DNA from: Heterohyrax brucei
Lineage: Eukaryota > Chordata > Mammalia > Hyracoidea > Procaviidae
Direction: 5' to 3'
DNA length: 64,000 bases
Assembly (NCBI GenBank): GCA_028571685.1
Contig: CM053162.1
Location: forward strand, 11,412,001 to 11,476,000
Position 1 is the stretch's first letter; each line of letters opens with the position of its first letter. The translations under genes were made by a program, and so were the position numbers. A model generated the notes under the pieces. The model was not told where the DNA came from, did no database searches, and saw only the letters and a program-made list of their open reading frames with translations. This document shows positions 1-11,120 of this stretch, in pieces.

Positions 1-243
1 AAGATCATTGATACGACTGAGTCTATTGTTGCATTCACTGTGTTTTGGAAATTCCTTCCAACCTAGGGACTCATCTTCTAGCACTGTATCAAACAATATT
101 CTGTTGTGACCCATAAAGTTTTCATTGGCTAATCTTCAGAAGTAGATTAACCAGCCTTTTCTTCCTAGTCTGTCTTAGTCTGAAAGCAATGTTGAAATCT
201 GTCCACCACGGGTGACCCCCATAGTATTTGAATTCCTGGTGAA
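1..243 (-). repeat. RTE-related repeat, left part
   Basis: The sequence matches, in the same order, the repeat at 32757-33250 (shared blocks include 'AGCACTGTATC', 'TAGATTAACCAGCC', 'CTTCCTAGTCTGTCT' and 'TGTCCACCACGGGTGA'). It reads as the minus strand of an RTE-associated Afrotherian repeat. It is interrupted by the MaLR provirus at 244-1468 and resumes at 1469. The left end runs off the window. Confidence 0.6.
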
Positions 244-1468
244 TGCTATAGATTGAATTGTGTCCCCCCAGACTTTATCAATTTGTCTAGGCCATGATTC
301 CCAATTTTGTGTGATTGTCCACAATTTTGCCGTCTGATGTGATTTTCCTATGCGTTGTAAATCCTACCTCCATGATGTTAATGAGCGGCAGGGTTAGAGG
401 CAGTTTTATTAAGGAAGCGAGACTCATTCTACAAGATTAGATTGTGTCAGGAGTCAATCTCTTTTCAGATATAAAAGAGAGAAGCAGGTAGAGGAGACAC
501 AGGGGCACCTCGTACTACTGAGAAGGTAGTGGGACAGCAGAGTGTGTCTTTTGGACCGGGCATCCCTGTGCTGAGAAGCTCTTAGACCAGGGGAGGATTG
601 ATGACAAGGACTTAACATCCAGAACCAAAAGAGACAGAAAGTCTTGTCCTGGAGATGGTGCCTACTAGATTGTGAGAAGATAAAATTCTGTTTGTTAAAG
701 CCATCGACCTGTGATATTTTTGTCATAACACCATGGGACATCTAAGATAGAATTTAATACCAAGAGAGTAGACTGAATTCTAATAGATATCTAAGATTGG
801 AAGCAGTTTTGAAACTGTAAATGGGCAGAGGCTGGAAGAGTTTTGAAGTGTGTTATAGTAAAAAATAGATTGCTTTAAAGAGACTGATGGTGGAATCATC
901 TGCACTGAAGTCAGTTTTCATGAGGACTTAGAAGGAAGTGATGAAAACTCTTATATTGGAACAGCGCAGACTTCCAGAAGCAGCAGCGCAGAAATGGCAG
1001 CAGCAGAACCAGGAGATCAGTGCAAGACACTGCTGGAGCTGACCTTCAGGGTAAGAGAACTGAGTGTATTTGTCAGGATGCTTGCTGGTGAAGTGGGGTG
1101 CCTCTGCTTACCTACCGATGGAACAAGACAGCTGAGCACCTTGTTGGCCAATGTTTAATGGCAAACTAGGGTGCCTCCAGGCCGTTATTAGTGGAGCTAA
1201 GGAAATTTGGAACACTTGCCCTAACAGGGCTGATGAGGGTGGTGAGGCCTGAGGGGCTGAGGTCAAGGAACCAACAAGCAGAAGCTGAAGAGATAAGGAA
1301 TACAGGAAGCAGAATCGGAGCTGACAAAAAGAGAAAAAACATTTCTCTGGAACTGATGCCCTGAATTTGGACTTATGGTCTACCAGACAGTGAGAGAATA
1401 AATTTCTGCTTATTAAAGCCATCCACTTGTGATTATTTCTGTTATAGCAGGACTAGATATCTAAAACA
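244..1468 (+). mobile_element. MaLR-type (ERVL-MaLR) provirus remnant
   Basis: The first ~500 bases read as a MaLR/MLT1-like LTR: start 'TGCTATAGATTGAATTGTG', run of C, 'GTTGTAAATCCTACCTCCA' region, and end 'TAAAGCCATCGACCTGTG'. From about 750 an internal region follows with the MaLR hallmark 'GGGCAGAGGCTGGAAGAGTT'. A second LTR 3' end lies at 1375-1468 ('AATAAATTTCTGCTTATTAAAGCC', ending 'TAAAACA'). The internal part is far too short for a complete element and no retroviral protein survives, so this is an old, internally deleted copy. It splits an RTE-related repeat (left half 1-243, right half 1469-1545), which fixes the order of insertion. Confidence 0.7.
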
Positions 1469-1545
1469 GGTTGCACAGCTTCCAACATCACAGCAACACA
1501 CAAACCACCACAGCAGGACAAACTGACAGATATGTGGCAGTCAAA
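1469..1545 (-). repeat. RTE-related repeat, right part
   Basis: The block 'ACATCACAGCAACACACAAA' and 'CAAACTGACAGA' matches 33205-33250, where it directly follows the sequence equivalent to 1-243. This is the continuation of the repeat interrupted by the provirus. Confidence 0.6.
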
Positions 1546-1834
1546 GCAATGGGTTTTATTTTCTTTTACTTGTGAAACAGATTCCTTCTACTCGATGAAA
1601 CTCAGGTTCCTTTATGTTTATGTACTAAGAAATGAGTATTACTTGATTTGTTGTCCTAATCTTGGAGAATTTTCTTTGCATTTCTTCACATGAAGCTAGT
1701 ACAGCATAAGAAAAACAGCCTGAATATGTCTGTGCTTTTTTTAAATCAAGGGCCCACCTGCCTAACCTAATATACTGCATGTAAGTAATTACTAAATATT
1801 TCTAACATGATGACTTTCAACTTCTCCCTGAGCC

Positions 1835-1908
1835 CCAGTAATTTGGTTCCTGGCCCCTAGGGTTGCCATGAGTCGGATCCGACTCGATGGCACTTGGCTT
1901 TGGCTTAG
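1835..1908 (+). repeat. AfroSINE tail, 5'-truncated
   Basis: Only the 3' part is present: 'CCCCTAGGGTTGCCATGAGT', 'CCGACTCGATGGCACTTGG'. The tRNA-like head is absent. It belongs to the subfamily with the 'GGCACTTGG' tail also seen at 12564, 18290, 21935 and 47590. The flanks (1546-1834 and 1909-2171) show nothing recognisable. Confidence 0.7.
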
Positions 1909-2171
1909 TCAGTTTTGTGACATTTCTCAGCTGATGCTCAAATTCACCATCACCATGTCTAATCTGAAAGCTAATGACAGGAAGAGTAACAAAACTCCTC
2001 ACTAAAATTTTTTTATTTCCCCACCTACCACGGAGGTGGGCACTAAAATCCTCAGAGACAAGGAACTTCAGAGCTTCCAACTGAAATTCTGGGAGAAGCA
2101 GCCATCTAAAGGACCTGCTGGTTCATGTCAATTATTATTCTTAAGTATTTCACTAAAAGGGAAAAACTTCA

Positions 2172-2185
2172 ACATGGTGTCTGAA
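2172..2185. repeat. Target-site duplication, 5' copy (L1)
   Basis: ACATGGTGTCTGAA is repeated exactly at 5127-5140, bracketing the L1 at 2186-5126. A 14-bp duplication is typical of L1 target-primed insertion. Confidence 0.9.
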
Positions 2186-2476
2186 TTCAACAAAGTTTAA
2201 TATCCATTTATGATTTAAAAAAAACTTTCAGAAAAATAGAAATAGAAGAGAAATTCCCCAACATAATAAACATTTATACAAAGCCAACAGCCAACATGAT
2301 CCTAAGTGGAGAGTATGAAAGCATTCTGTTTAAGGACAGGAACCAAAGATGGTCTTTGTCATCACATTCTTTCCACATTGTGTTGAGGTCCTAGCTGGAT
2401 AAATTAGGCTAGAGTAAGAAATAAAGGCATCCAAAATGGTAAGGAAGAAGTAAACGTATCCTTATTTGCAGATAAT

Positions 2477-2695
2477 ATGACCTTATACACAGAAAATCCT
2501 AAAGAATCCACAAAAAAGCTACTGGAGCTAGTGAAAGAGTTTAACAAAGTGTCAGGGTACAAGATAAACACACACAAATTAGTTGGATTCCTCTACATTG
2601 GCAAAGAGAAAGTCAAAGTTGAAATTACCAGATCAAGACTATTCACAACCTCCCTGAAGAAGATAAAATACTTAGTAAAAAATAAATCTAACTAG
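2477..2695 (+). pseudogene. L1 ORF2 reverse transcriptase fragment
   Basis: A 72-residue open stretch matches the L1 reverse transcriptase just after the catalytic box: residues 4-12 read YTENPKEST, followed by a 'KVSGYKIN' motif and 'GFLY'. It belongs to the L1 at 2186-5126 and is one open segment between frame breaks, not a functional protein. The retained piece lacks the fingers and thumb needed for polymerase activity. Confidence 0.85.
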
Positions 2696-3668
2696 AGATT
2701 TAAAAGATCCACTCAAGGAAAACTACAAGATACTACTGAAAGAACAAAAGAGACCTACATAAGTGGAGAAAACTACCTTGATCATGGCTAAGAAGGCATA
2801 ACATTGTGAAAATATCTATTTTACCCAAAGCTATCTATAGAAACAATGCAATCCCAATCCAAATTCCAATGGTGTTTTTTAATGAGATGGAGAAGCAATT
2901 CACCAACTTAATGTGGAAAGGGTAGGTAGTGGCCTCAGGTAAGTAAATCATTACTGACGAAGAAGAACAAAGTGAGAGGCCTCATACTACCTGACTTTAG
3001 AGCCTATTATACCATTATAATAGTCAAAACAGCCTGATACTACTATAACAACAGACACATAGGCAAATGGAGCAGAATTGAGAATCCATCAACCTATGAG
3101 CCACTGATATTTGACAAAGGCCCAAAGTCCAAAAGTTGGGGAAACAATAGTCCCTTTAACAAATGATATCGGCATAACTGCATATTCATCTGCAAAAAAA
3201 TGAAACAAAACCTGTATCTCATACCATGCACAAAAACTAACTCAAAATGATCAAAGGCCTCGGTACAAAATCCAAAATGGTAAAGATCACGGGAGAAAAA
3301 ATAAGAGTCAAAACTAGGAGCCATAATACATGGTATAAACAGAATACTAAACATTACTAACAATGCACACACCAAAAGAGAAACTGGATAACTGTGAGCT
3401 CCTAAAAATTGAACCCTTATGCTCATCAAAAGACTTCACCAAAAGAGTAAAAAGCCAACCTACAAACTAGAAAAAAAAATTCAGATACAACAAATCTGAT
3501 CAGTGTCTAATCTCTTAAACTGATACAATACTGCAAAATTTAAACGACACAAAGACAAATAACCCAATAAAAAATAGAGAAAGGATATCGACAGGCCCTT
3601 TTTACCAAAGAAGATATTCAGGGGCTAACATATCATTAGCAAATAAAGAACTCTAAATCAAAACTACA

Positions 3669-3914
3669 ATGAGATACCATCTCACCTCAACAAGGATGGC
3701 ATTAATCCAAAAAACACAAAATAACAAATGTTGGCCAGATTGTGGAGAGACTGGAATGCTTATACATTGGTGGTGGGAATGTAAAATGGTACAACCACTT
3801 TGGAAGTTTATTTGGTGCCTCCTTAAACAGTTAGAAATAGAAATACCATACAACCCAGTAATCCTACTCCTTGGAATACATCCTAGAAAAAGAAAAGCTG
3901 TCATACAAATATAA
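3669..3914 (+). pseudogene. L1 ORF2 C-terminal fragment
   Basis: An 81-residue open stretch begins with MRYHLTSTRMALIQK and contains NNKCWPDCGETG and HWWWECKMVQPLWK, then LEIEIPYNP and LLLGIHP. This is the conserved C-terminal cysteine-containing segment of L1 ORF2p, implicated in RNA binding. It lies in order with the reverse-transcriptase fragment upstream and stops early relative to an intact ORF2. Confidence 0.9.
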
Positions 3915-5126
3915 ACATGCACACCCTTGTTCATTGCAGCACTGTTCACAGTAGTAAAAAGGTGGAATCAACTGAGGTACCCATCAATGGACAAATTATG
4001 GTATAGTCATGCAATGGAACACTAGGCATCAGTAAAGAGCAACTATAAATCTGTAAAACATTTAACATCGAAGAATCTGGAAGACATACTGAGTGAAATT
4101 GTTTGCAAAAGGACAGATATTGTATGAGACTATTGTTACAAGAATTCAAAAAAAAGTTTAAATGCAGAAGTAAACATTCTTTAATAGTTACAAGGGTGAG
4201 GAGTGAGGGAGCTGGGTATTTACTAACTAGACAGTAGCCAAGAATTGTTTTAGGTAAAGGGAAGGACAGCACACATACAGGAGAAATCGGCACAACTGGA
4301 TTAAACCAAAAGGTAAGGAGTTTCCTGTATACAACCAAACACTTTGAGAGAGAGGAGGAGGAGGAAGAAGAGCCTAGGGACCATGGTTTCAGGGGACTCC
4401 TGGGTCAATCAACATAACAAAATTTATTAAGAAAATTCTATATGCACTTTGGTGAATTGTGTCTGGGGTCTTAAAAGTTAGCAAGTGGTCATCTAAGAAG
4501 CATCCGATTAGTTCCAACCTACTTGGCAAAGGACAATAAAGAACACCAAAGATGAAGGAAAATTTGAGCCCAGCAGACAGAAAGGGCCACAGAAAACAGA
4601 GGCTCCATCAGTGTGAGACCAAAAGACCTCGAGGGTGCCCAGTACTGTCAGTGAGCGTTCTGACAAGAAACACAACAAAGAGTCCCTGAAGGAGCCGGAG
4701 AAAGGCCAGATACAGAACTTCAGCACTAGTAAAAAGTCCAAACTGGACGGTCTGGCAGACTAGAGGGTCCCTGGAAGACATGGCCCCAGACTCTCTATAG
4801 GCCCCAAACTAAAACCATTCCCAAAGCCAACTCTTCAGATAGATTGGACTGGACAGTAAGACGTAAAAATCATATTGGTGAAGGTGTATTTCTTGGCTTG
4901 AGTACACACATGAGACTAAATGAGCAGTTTCTGTCCGGAGATGGGATGAGAAGGGGGTGGGGGCAGGAACTGGTTGAATGGACACAAGGAAATACAGGGT
5001 GGAAAGAAAGAGTGTACTGTCACAGCGTGGGGAGAGCAGCTAGTGTCACATAGCAGTGTGTGTTTAAGTTTTTGTGTGATGAATTCACTTGAATTGTAAA
5101 TTTTCAGTTAAGCACAATAAAAAAAT

Positions 5127-5140
5127 ACATGGTGTCTGAA
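5127..5140. repeat. Target-site duplication, 3' copy (L1)
   Basis: ACATGGTGTCTGAA, identical to 2172-2185, directly after the L1 A-rich tail. Confidence 0.9.
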
Positions 5141-6249
5141 GCCCAAAAGGACCCTTGGAAAAATTTTTGCTTTCAGAAATGGGTCTTTCCTTAAGAATAG
5201 GCTCAGCCAATCAGAATTTTTTTGATGATGTAATGCTTTGTGAACCAGTTTTACTGGTGAGAAAGCTCTTGGGTGTAGTAAGGGTGCAGAGTTTCTACTG
5301 TGGCACAGGGAAATTTTGGTATTCTTTTAAGTTTGTATTGAATTCCATTGTGCTATTTCCAATCAAGCTGAACTTACATTTAGCACCTGTTAGAAACCTG
5401 TTAAATTAGGAAAGAGAGAAACTTGATTCTGATTCAAAAGCTGCTGATACCGCAATATTTGCAGTTTGGTGTCCTCACCTCCCGGCTATACAGATCTTCC
5501 AGCAGGAGGTGTTGGGGATTTAGGAAGCTGCACACAGGAGCACCTATCCCCTCAGTAGGAACAAGTGATACCACCCCAGATCTGGCTGCAGAGGGAATCC
5601 TCAGGGTGAGAAGGACAGAGAGAAGCAGGCTGCCCGTGCATATATTCCCATCTGATGAATTTACAGACACACATGCCAAAAGTCTGCTACGCACAGAGAG
5701 GCAGCACTAAAAATAACTCAAAGACTATTTTCCTGCTTTCAAACGTGTTGTCCCCAGTTTCCCTCCTTTTCCTCCACCAGAGAGCCCCTGATGTCTGCTG
5801 GTCTGGGCTCGAGTTAGGGTTCATTGCATCTGGGAGCTGAAGGTGGCACCACCTGCCCTATCTGCAGTGTCCTCCCCTCTTCACCTGCACCTAGGAAGCA
5901 GGCAGGCCCCACCCTTAACCACGTCACCTACTGACTCACTGTTATTTGAGACAGCAGGCTTTTCCTCCCTCCACCACTTCCCCACCGCCACTGCCTTCCC
6001 TCCACACAATTCTCACTGCCCGCACCTCATTCAGGAAACCTCAGACAAGCTCCACCTGGTTTTAGATCCTCTCGGCCTTTCAGTCAGTTGCCTCCTCCCA
6101 GCTTTTATTTTTGCGACACTTCTGCCCAAATATGTGACACTCAGTTATGGCTGTCTCAAACTATGTTATGACTCAAGAATATGTTTATATATCTCAGCTC
6201 TTTCAGCTTCTATGTATTATCTATATTTACACTTTCTTTCCTTAGCACA
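5141..6249. other. Unassigned, non-coding stretch
   Basis: Open frames here (for example 136 codons at 5843-6253) show low-complexity Pro/Ser/Leu content, no domain, no promoter and no splice context, and I take them as chance. No repeat family was recognised. Confidence 0.4.
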
Positions 6250-6385
6250 GTAGAAACAGTAAAGGGCTTGAAGTCAATGCCCTGTGAACCCAAATTGGGA
6301 TAATTATAGAAGATTTTGCAAAATTAAATGAGCTAATACATACTTGACACATAGCAAGAGTTGGTTAATGTTCACTAAATCTAAA
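6250..6385 (+). repeat. MIR SINE, degenerate
   Basis: It keeps the MIR order: 'GGGCTTGAAGTCA' (head) and then 'AAATGAGCTAATACATACTTGACACATAGCAAGAG' components, matching the MIR 3' pattern 'AAATGAGTTAATACATG...CCTGGCACATAGTAAG'. Divergence is high, as expected for this ancient family. Confidence 0.5.
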
Positions 6386-6387
6386 TG

Positions 6388-6500
6388 CTAGAATGTAAAC
6401 TCTTTAGGGATTCTTCTCCCCATACACGTCTTTTTCTGCTTCCCCCAGGGCCTAGTATGGAAGTCTGAGGACAGAGTCATTCAATGAATGCCAACTGACA
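6388..6500 (+). repeat. L2 LINE 3' end fragment
   Basis: 'TAGAATGTAAACTCTTTAGGG', 'CCCCCAGGGCCTAGTATG' and 'TCATTCAATGAATG' follow the order of the conserved L2 3' end. Confidence 0.5.
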
Positions 6501-7484
6501 TCCCTTTTTTTTTAGGATATCTTTTTGGATCAGAAATCTCAAGCAAATGGGTAATTTTATGTACCAGCAAATTACATTGACAATAAGATAATGCTGTTTG
6601 GTAATCAACCATGGGCATCTTTGGCCCTCATGGGCTGGGAAGGAAATCTTGAGCTCTTTTTAGTAGAACGTGCAGGGCTAATGCAAGCAAAATTGCAGTG
6701 GGCACGTGGTAATGCTTTTACTTGTCACAGCAAAGGCCCTTTCTCCAACAGTTCCCTCTTCTGGCCCCTTCTTACTTTCAGCTGACATTCTACTAATTAA
6801 TTTCTACAGAAGAGTTAACTGATAAGACATTTCTGATAAACTGCTAGCTGATAATGGTTTAAGGACCAGCCTGACTAGTTTAGCCTTCCTGTCATATTTG
6901 CAAAGCTGTCTTCTTGAGGATGGCAGCACTGCCTGCCCAAAGGAGGCATTGTACATGGGTAAGGAAGGTGTGCACCCGTGATGGTGTTAACAGCTCAGAC
7001 TGAGAATTCTTGGGCTAGAGTGATAGACCTCAGCTTCTGACTCTGACTCTTTCTGTCCCTACTGGAATCTCCTAACCTGCTACCAAGTGGTCGAATCACA
7101 AGAACTCAGTCTACTGGGCTTCCCTTAGCCTTCCAGTTACCTCTCTTCTCAGCAGCCTGTGGAAGGATAGCCTTCGGAAAGTTAACCACTCCAGACAATC
7201 CCCTCCCGTCCCCCCTCCCTTGCTCTTAAGGTACCAGATAGGGATATCGCTACAGAAAGTCTCTCTGTCTTGCTATACATAGTTCTTATTCTTGCTAGCA
7301 GGGTACTTATATAACCTGAGCAGGAATGCTTCTTTAATTTTTGTGTCCCAGGCACCTCTTTTGCTTCACCTTGCCAGATTACCAGATGTGTAGATTTGCA
7401 TACACTTTTTATTTTTCAGTTACCTCATGACTTTGAAAACATGTCTCTAATCATTGCTTTATTTGATTCTTGCTGGAACCATAC
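6501..7484. other. Unassigned stretch
   Basis: AT-rich mixed sequence with no gene signal and no repeat that I can name. A C-rich run is at 7199-7219. Confidence 0.4.
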
Positions 7485-7692
7485 TAAGAAGCCCTGGTGG
7501 TTCAGTGGTTAAGTGCTCAGTTGCTAACCAAAAGGTGGGCTGTTTGAAATCACCAATCACTCTGTGGGAGAAGGATGTCTAGTTCCATAAAGATTACAGA
7601 CTCGGAAATCCTACGGGGCAGTTCTATTCCATCCCATAGGGGCACATTGAATCAGAATCTACTTGACAGCAATGGATTTGATTTGGTTTAGA
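7485..7692 (+). repeat. AfroSINE (long form)
   Basis: tRNA-like head 'GCCCTGGTGGTTCAGTGG' with 'GCTAACCAAAAGGT', the body insert 'CATAAAGATTACAGA', 'CGGGGCAGTTCTATTC' and the tail 'GACAGCAATGGATTTGATTTGG'. This copy carries the longer body ('TGTGGGAGAAGGATG...') also found at 54540 and 58870. Confidence 0.88.
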
Positions 7693-9316
7693 ATCATACT
7701 AGAAGTCAAAGATTTTTTAATTTTTAAATTTCAATAAAAATTAATTCAAAACTTTTTAATTTAAAAATTTTAAAGCACTTTCCTTGCATGACATCCTGTT
7801 CCTCAATGCCCAGACCTGGCTATCTAGGTACAAGGTATAAACAGAGAGAGAGAAAAAAACTCAGATGTCTTCAGCCTAGCATGCTCTACAGCCAAGTCTA
7901 CTGTTGAATATTTTAACCAATGTAGCAAACAACACAACTATACATTTTGTTCTGTGTGTAGCTTTTGAAATCAGTCCTAAATTTAATTATTTAATTGTCA
8001 TACTGTATATTTTTATTTTTGATTGAGGAAAACGTAATCAATCATGTGTATGTGATGGAGACAGTATTCACCACATAACCCCAACACTTTCCTTACAGTC
8101 AGATGAGGACCATGTGCTAGTTTTAACCAATCTGCTAGGAATGGGCATGGCTTCTCCATCCCTCTTCCCCTGCAGTGATCTTGAAAAGTACAAGTTGAGA
8201 TGCATCCTTGGATCATTAGATGGAGGAGGGTTTCTCCTGCCCTGCACTGGACTTTACCCAAGTAAGAAAAGCTTTGTCTGTGCTTAGCCACTGGAATTTT
8301 AGGGTTTCTTTGTAAGCAAAGCATAGGTTAACGTTGCCCTGACTAACGCAATACAGAAAACTTAACCAAGTGTAAGGATTTGTCTCTACCTCTGCCACCA
8401 CCAAAGAACTGGTTTTTAAATAACTTCAAATTTAATCATCTATAATCTTAGTTTCTGTTAACATTTTTTGTGTCTATACTTTATGGTTTTCCTGTTTATA
8501 CAGAAATAGATATATGTAACTACCTGTGTTTGTGAGAGTGTGTGTGTGTATCCACGTCTATATATACACACATACATATAGGCAAGTGTTCAGCTACCAA
8601 TGGAAATGTTGGCAATTTGGATCTATGTATAGACATCTCAGAAGAAAGACTTGGTGATCTATTTCTGAAAGATCTTCACCACGAGTTAAAAGCAACACAA
8701 TGGCAACTACTTTGGATTTTTTTTAATTTTATACATGTGTTTATATTTGCATATCTTTATATCTTTATACATATCTTTATATTTGTGTTCTCATTTCACA
8801 AAATATTCTGTAACTTTTTTCAAGGCAGTAAATATTATTTTAGGACATAACCTTTAATCATTGCATAACATTGCATTATGGCTGTATTATAATTTATATA
8901 CTGTTGGACAGTCTGCTATCTTCCTCTTCCTAAATTGCTTCAGTAACATTTCTGCTCCTTAGGTACATATTTTATCCCTTACTTCTCTTCCCACTCACAA
9001 ACTGACTCTTCATTATCTATGTTCATGGAATGCAAATGAGATAATCCAAAAATAATTGAAGTGGCCATGAAATTCACAGCATGATATTTTTGGAAGGATA
9101 AAGAAGAAGCGAGGTTTTTGCAATGTAGTCATCATACTATTCATTATTGCTATTTGCTTGGGAAATCTTAGTTTTTGATCTGTGAGTAGTAATAACTGAC
9201 TTGAAAAGATAGATGGCAAGATAGGTAGCAAGAGGAAGCTGTCTTAGCTAGGATTAAATGTAGTAGCAAAAACCAAAAAGAGCAACAACAAACTCAAAAA
9301 TAACAGTAGCTTAAAC
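7693..9316. other. Unassigned AT-rich stretch
   Basis: Includes an AT-rich block at 7710-7780 and a (TA/CA)-rich patch at 8535-8582. No gene, RNA or named repeat could be supported. The 103-codon minus-strand frame at 8013-8324 has no recognisable domain. Confidence 0.35.
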
Positions 9317-9532
9317 AAATCAACCAGTTGCCATCAAATTGATGCCAACTCATGTGACCCTATGTGTGTCAGAGTAGAACTGTGCTCCACAAGACACTCA
9401 ATGGCTAAATATTTAAAAGTAGATCACCAGCCCTTTCTTTCAAGGTGTCTCCGGATGAACTCAAACCTTCAACTGTTTAGTAAGTAGTTAAGTTCATCAA
9501 CCATTCTGTTCCACCCAGGGACCCCCAAGACA
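9317..9532 (-). repeat. AfroSINE (long form), minus strand
   Basis: Read on the minus strand it runs 'GGGTCCCTGGGTGGAACAGA' to the tail. On the + strand 'AGTTGCCATCAAATTGATGC', 'GTCAGAGTAGAACTGTGCTC' and 'CCACCCAGGGACCCC' are the diagnostic blocks. The 'AGTAGATCACCAGCCC' insert marks the long form. Confidence 0.85.
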
Positions 9533-10539
9533 GAAGTTTATTTTATTTTTTTTATAAAAGTTTGGAGGTTGGCAGTCCTACATAGCACTCCATAGAGGGT
9601 CAAAGACACAGCTTCTACTTTTTCTGATAAGTATTTTTTCCATTATCAAGATCACCTCACAAAGTTCAAAATGATTGTTTCAACTGTAGCCATCACATCA
9701 TCACATCTGCATTCCACCCAGGGGAGAGGATACAAAGCAAGAAGAAAAATGTCACTCTTTTAACATCCATTTTTTCGGAATTTGAACATACCATTTCTGC
9801 CTGATCACTTGGCTGCGTATAGATTCAAGGAAGATTGGGAAATGTAGTTTTCACTCTGAGTGACCATGTGCCTGTATACGTCCAACAACAACAGTAACAT
9901 TCCTGTGAAAGAAGTAGAGAATGGACTGTGGGGGACAAGTAAGTATCTCTGCCATAATAGCCACAAGGTGATTTACAAATATCAAATTTTTCATAAGTAG
10001 GTAGTGCAGTCATAGAAAGTTTAGTTACATGTATCTATAAAACAAATCCAAATTGTTATAGCGGAAGAGCCAACAAAAGGAAAATATCTCTTACACCAAT
10101 AAATTGTAACTGAGTTCTTTCAATGAACAGATGAGCTAAGTAAAATACCTTCAGTGCCTTAATCCCTGCTGGATTTCTGAAATCAGCCAACTCCCTCTGA
10201 ATGATTACGTGCTAAAGGAAAGAACCACTGATAACCCTTTGAGTGTCTTAATATCCAGTTTCATCAGACTTGTGCTTTATAATACATTAGAAGCTGACAG
10301 CTGCAGATTTCATGTGAAACCAAGATCTAATATCCAATCCCTCAAATAAAGAAAATGATAATAGACTGTATACGTACAACTAGAAAGCCAGTGACCTTCA
10401 CACTCACTTCCCTTTGCTATTTGTTGTTGCTTATGCTACCTACGCAATTAATGCTGTTCTCACTTTTTTAAAGTTACCGTTACAGTACTTGCTTCTCATC
10501 ATGTCTTTTACTTGATGCTTGGGGGTTTTGTGGTCCATT
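9533..10539. other. Unassigned stretch
   Basis: No gene or repeat recognised. 9560-9760 resembles the fading edge of an LTR or LINE ('GGAGGTTGGCAGTCC', 'TTTCCATTATCAAGATCACC') but I cannot name it. Confidence 0.35.
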
Positions 10540-10620
10540 CATTCACCGAGTTAGCAAATACTTAGAGAGTCTGTCCTGGACAAGGCAATGTGCTAGGCAC
10601 TGTGAGAGGGGAACATCAGC
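10540..10620 (-). repeat. L2 LINE 3' end, minus strand
   Basis: 'CATTCATTCACCGAGTTAGCAAATACT' then 'GGCAATGTGCTAGGCACTGTG' is the reverse complement of the conserved L2 3' terminus. Confidence 0.5.
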
Positions 10621-10764
10621 AAAATAGATAAATCTGTGCCCTCAAACTACATATAACACTAATTAGATTGGCTAGCACAGAGCTTCTGGAAGGGCAGAAA
10701 CATGGTGTTTTAATAATGGTAACATAGCTTTTCAGTCTATGCATATGACATGGATTGACTCTCT

Positions 10765-10930
10765 TGACTCTTGTAATAATCCCATGAATTATATACTCAT
10801 TATCATACCATTTTACAGATAACGAAATTGAAGCACAGGAAGTTTACAACACTCATCCAAAGTCACCCTGCTAGTAAATGGTAAAGGTAAAATGGAATCC
10901 AGGCAATCTGTGGCTAGAGTGGGTGCTGAA
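10765..10930 (-). repeat. MIR SINE, minus strand
   Basis: 'AATAATCCCATGAATTATAT', 'CATTTTACAGATAACGAAAT', 'CTGCTAGTAAATGGTAAAGG' and 'GGAATCCAGGCAATCTG' follow the MIR core and head in reverse complement. Confidence 0.75.
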
Positions 10931-10974
10931 CTAACAGGTCACGTCATGCTTTATCGTTATTTTCCCTATTCTGT

Positions 10975-11120
10975 GTTACCAAAATTCAACAGGATGCTTG
11001 GAATGTAGAAAGTATTCAGTACACATTTGTTGAGTAGAAATGAGCCAGCAACTCCACTTTGGGCAAGTTGGCCTCTCTGGGCCAGCATTTCTACAAAGAT
11101 AAATGGAACAGGTTGAACTG
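10975..11120 (+). repeat. MIR fragments
   Basis: 'TTGGAATGTAGAAAGTATTC' resembles an MIR/L2 3' end. 'CTTTGGGCAAGTTGGCCTCT' with 'CTACAAAGATAAATGGAAC' resembles an MIR core on the + strand. Confidence 0.4.

Larger units (their letters stand above)
2186..5126 (+). mobile_element. LINE-1, 5'-truncated, + strand
   Basis: About 2.9 kb of an L1 3' end. It starts inside the ORF2 reverse transcriptase, with the fingers/palm region from about 2190, then the catalytic motif region near 2468-2490 and the thumb region to about 2900. The ORF2 C-terminus lies at 3669-3914 and carries the typical 'CWWECK'-like cysteine/tryptophan motif as HWWWECKMVQPLWK. A 3' UTR follows from about 4150, with a GGA-rich stretch at 4346-4372, ending in AATAAAAAAA at 5116-5125. 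The catalytic FADD box reads F-A-D-N here (second Asp lost), and ORF2 is broken by many frameshifts and stops. Perfect 14-bp target-site duplications flank it. Dead copy. Confidence 0.93.

Noticed and set aside
5843-6253. 136-codon open frame
   Set aside because: Low-complexity composition, no domain, no promoter or splice context.
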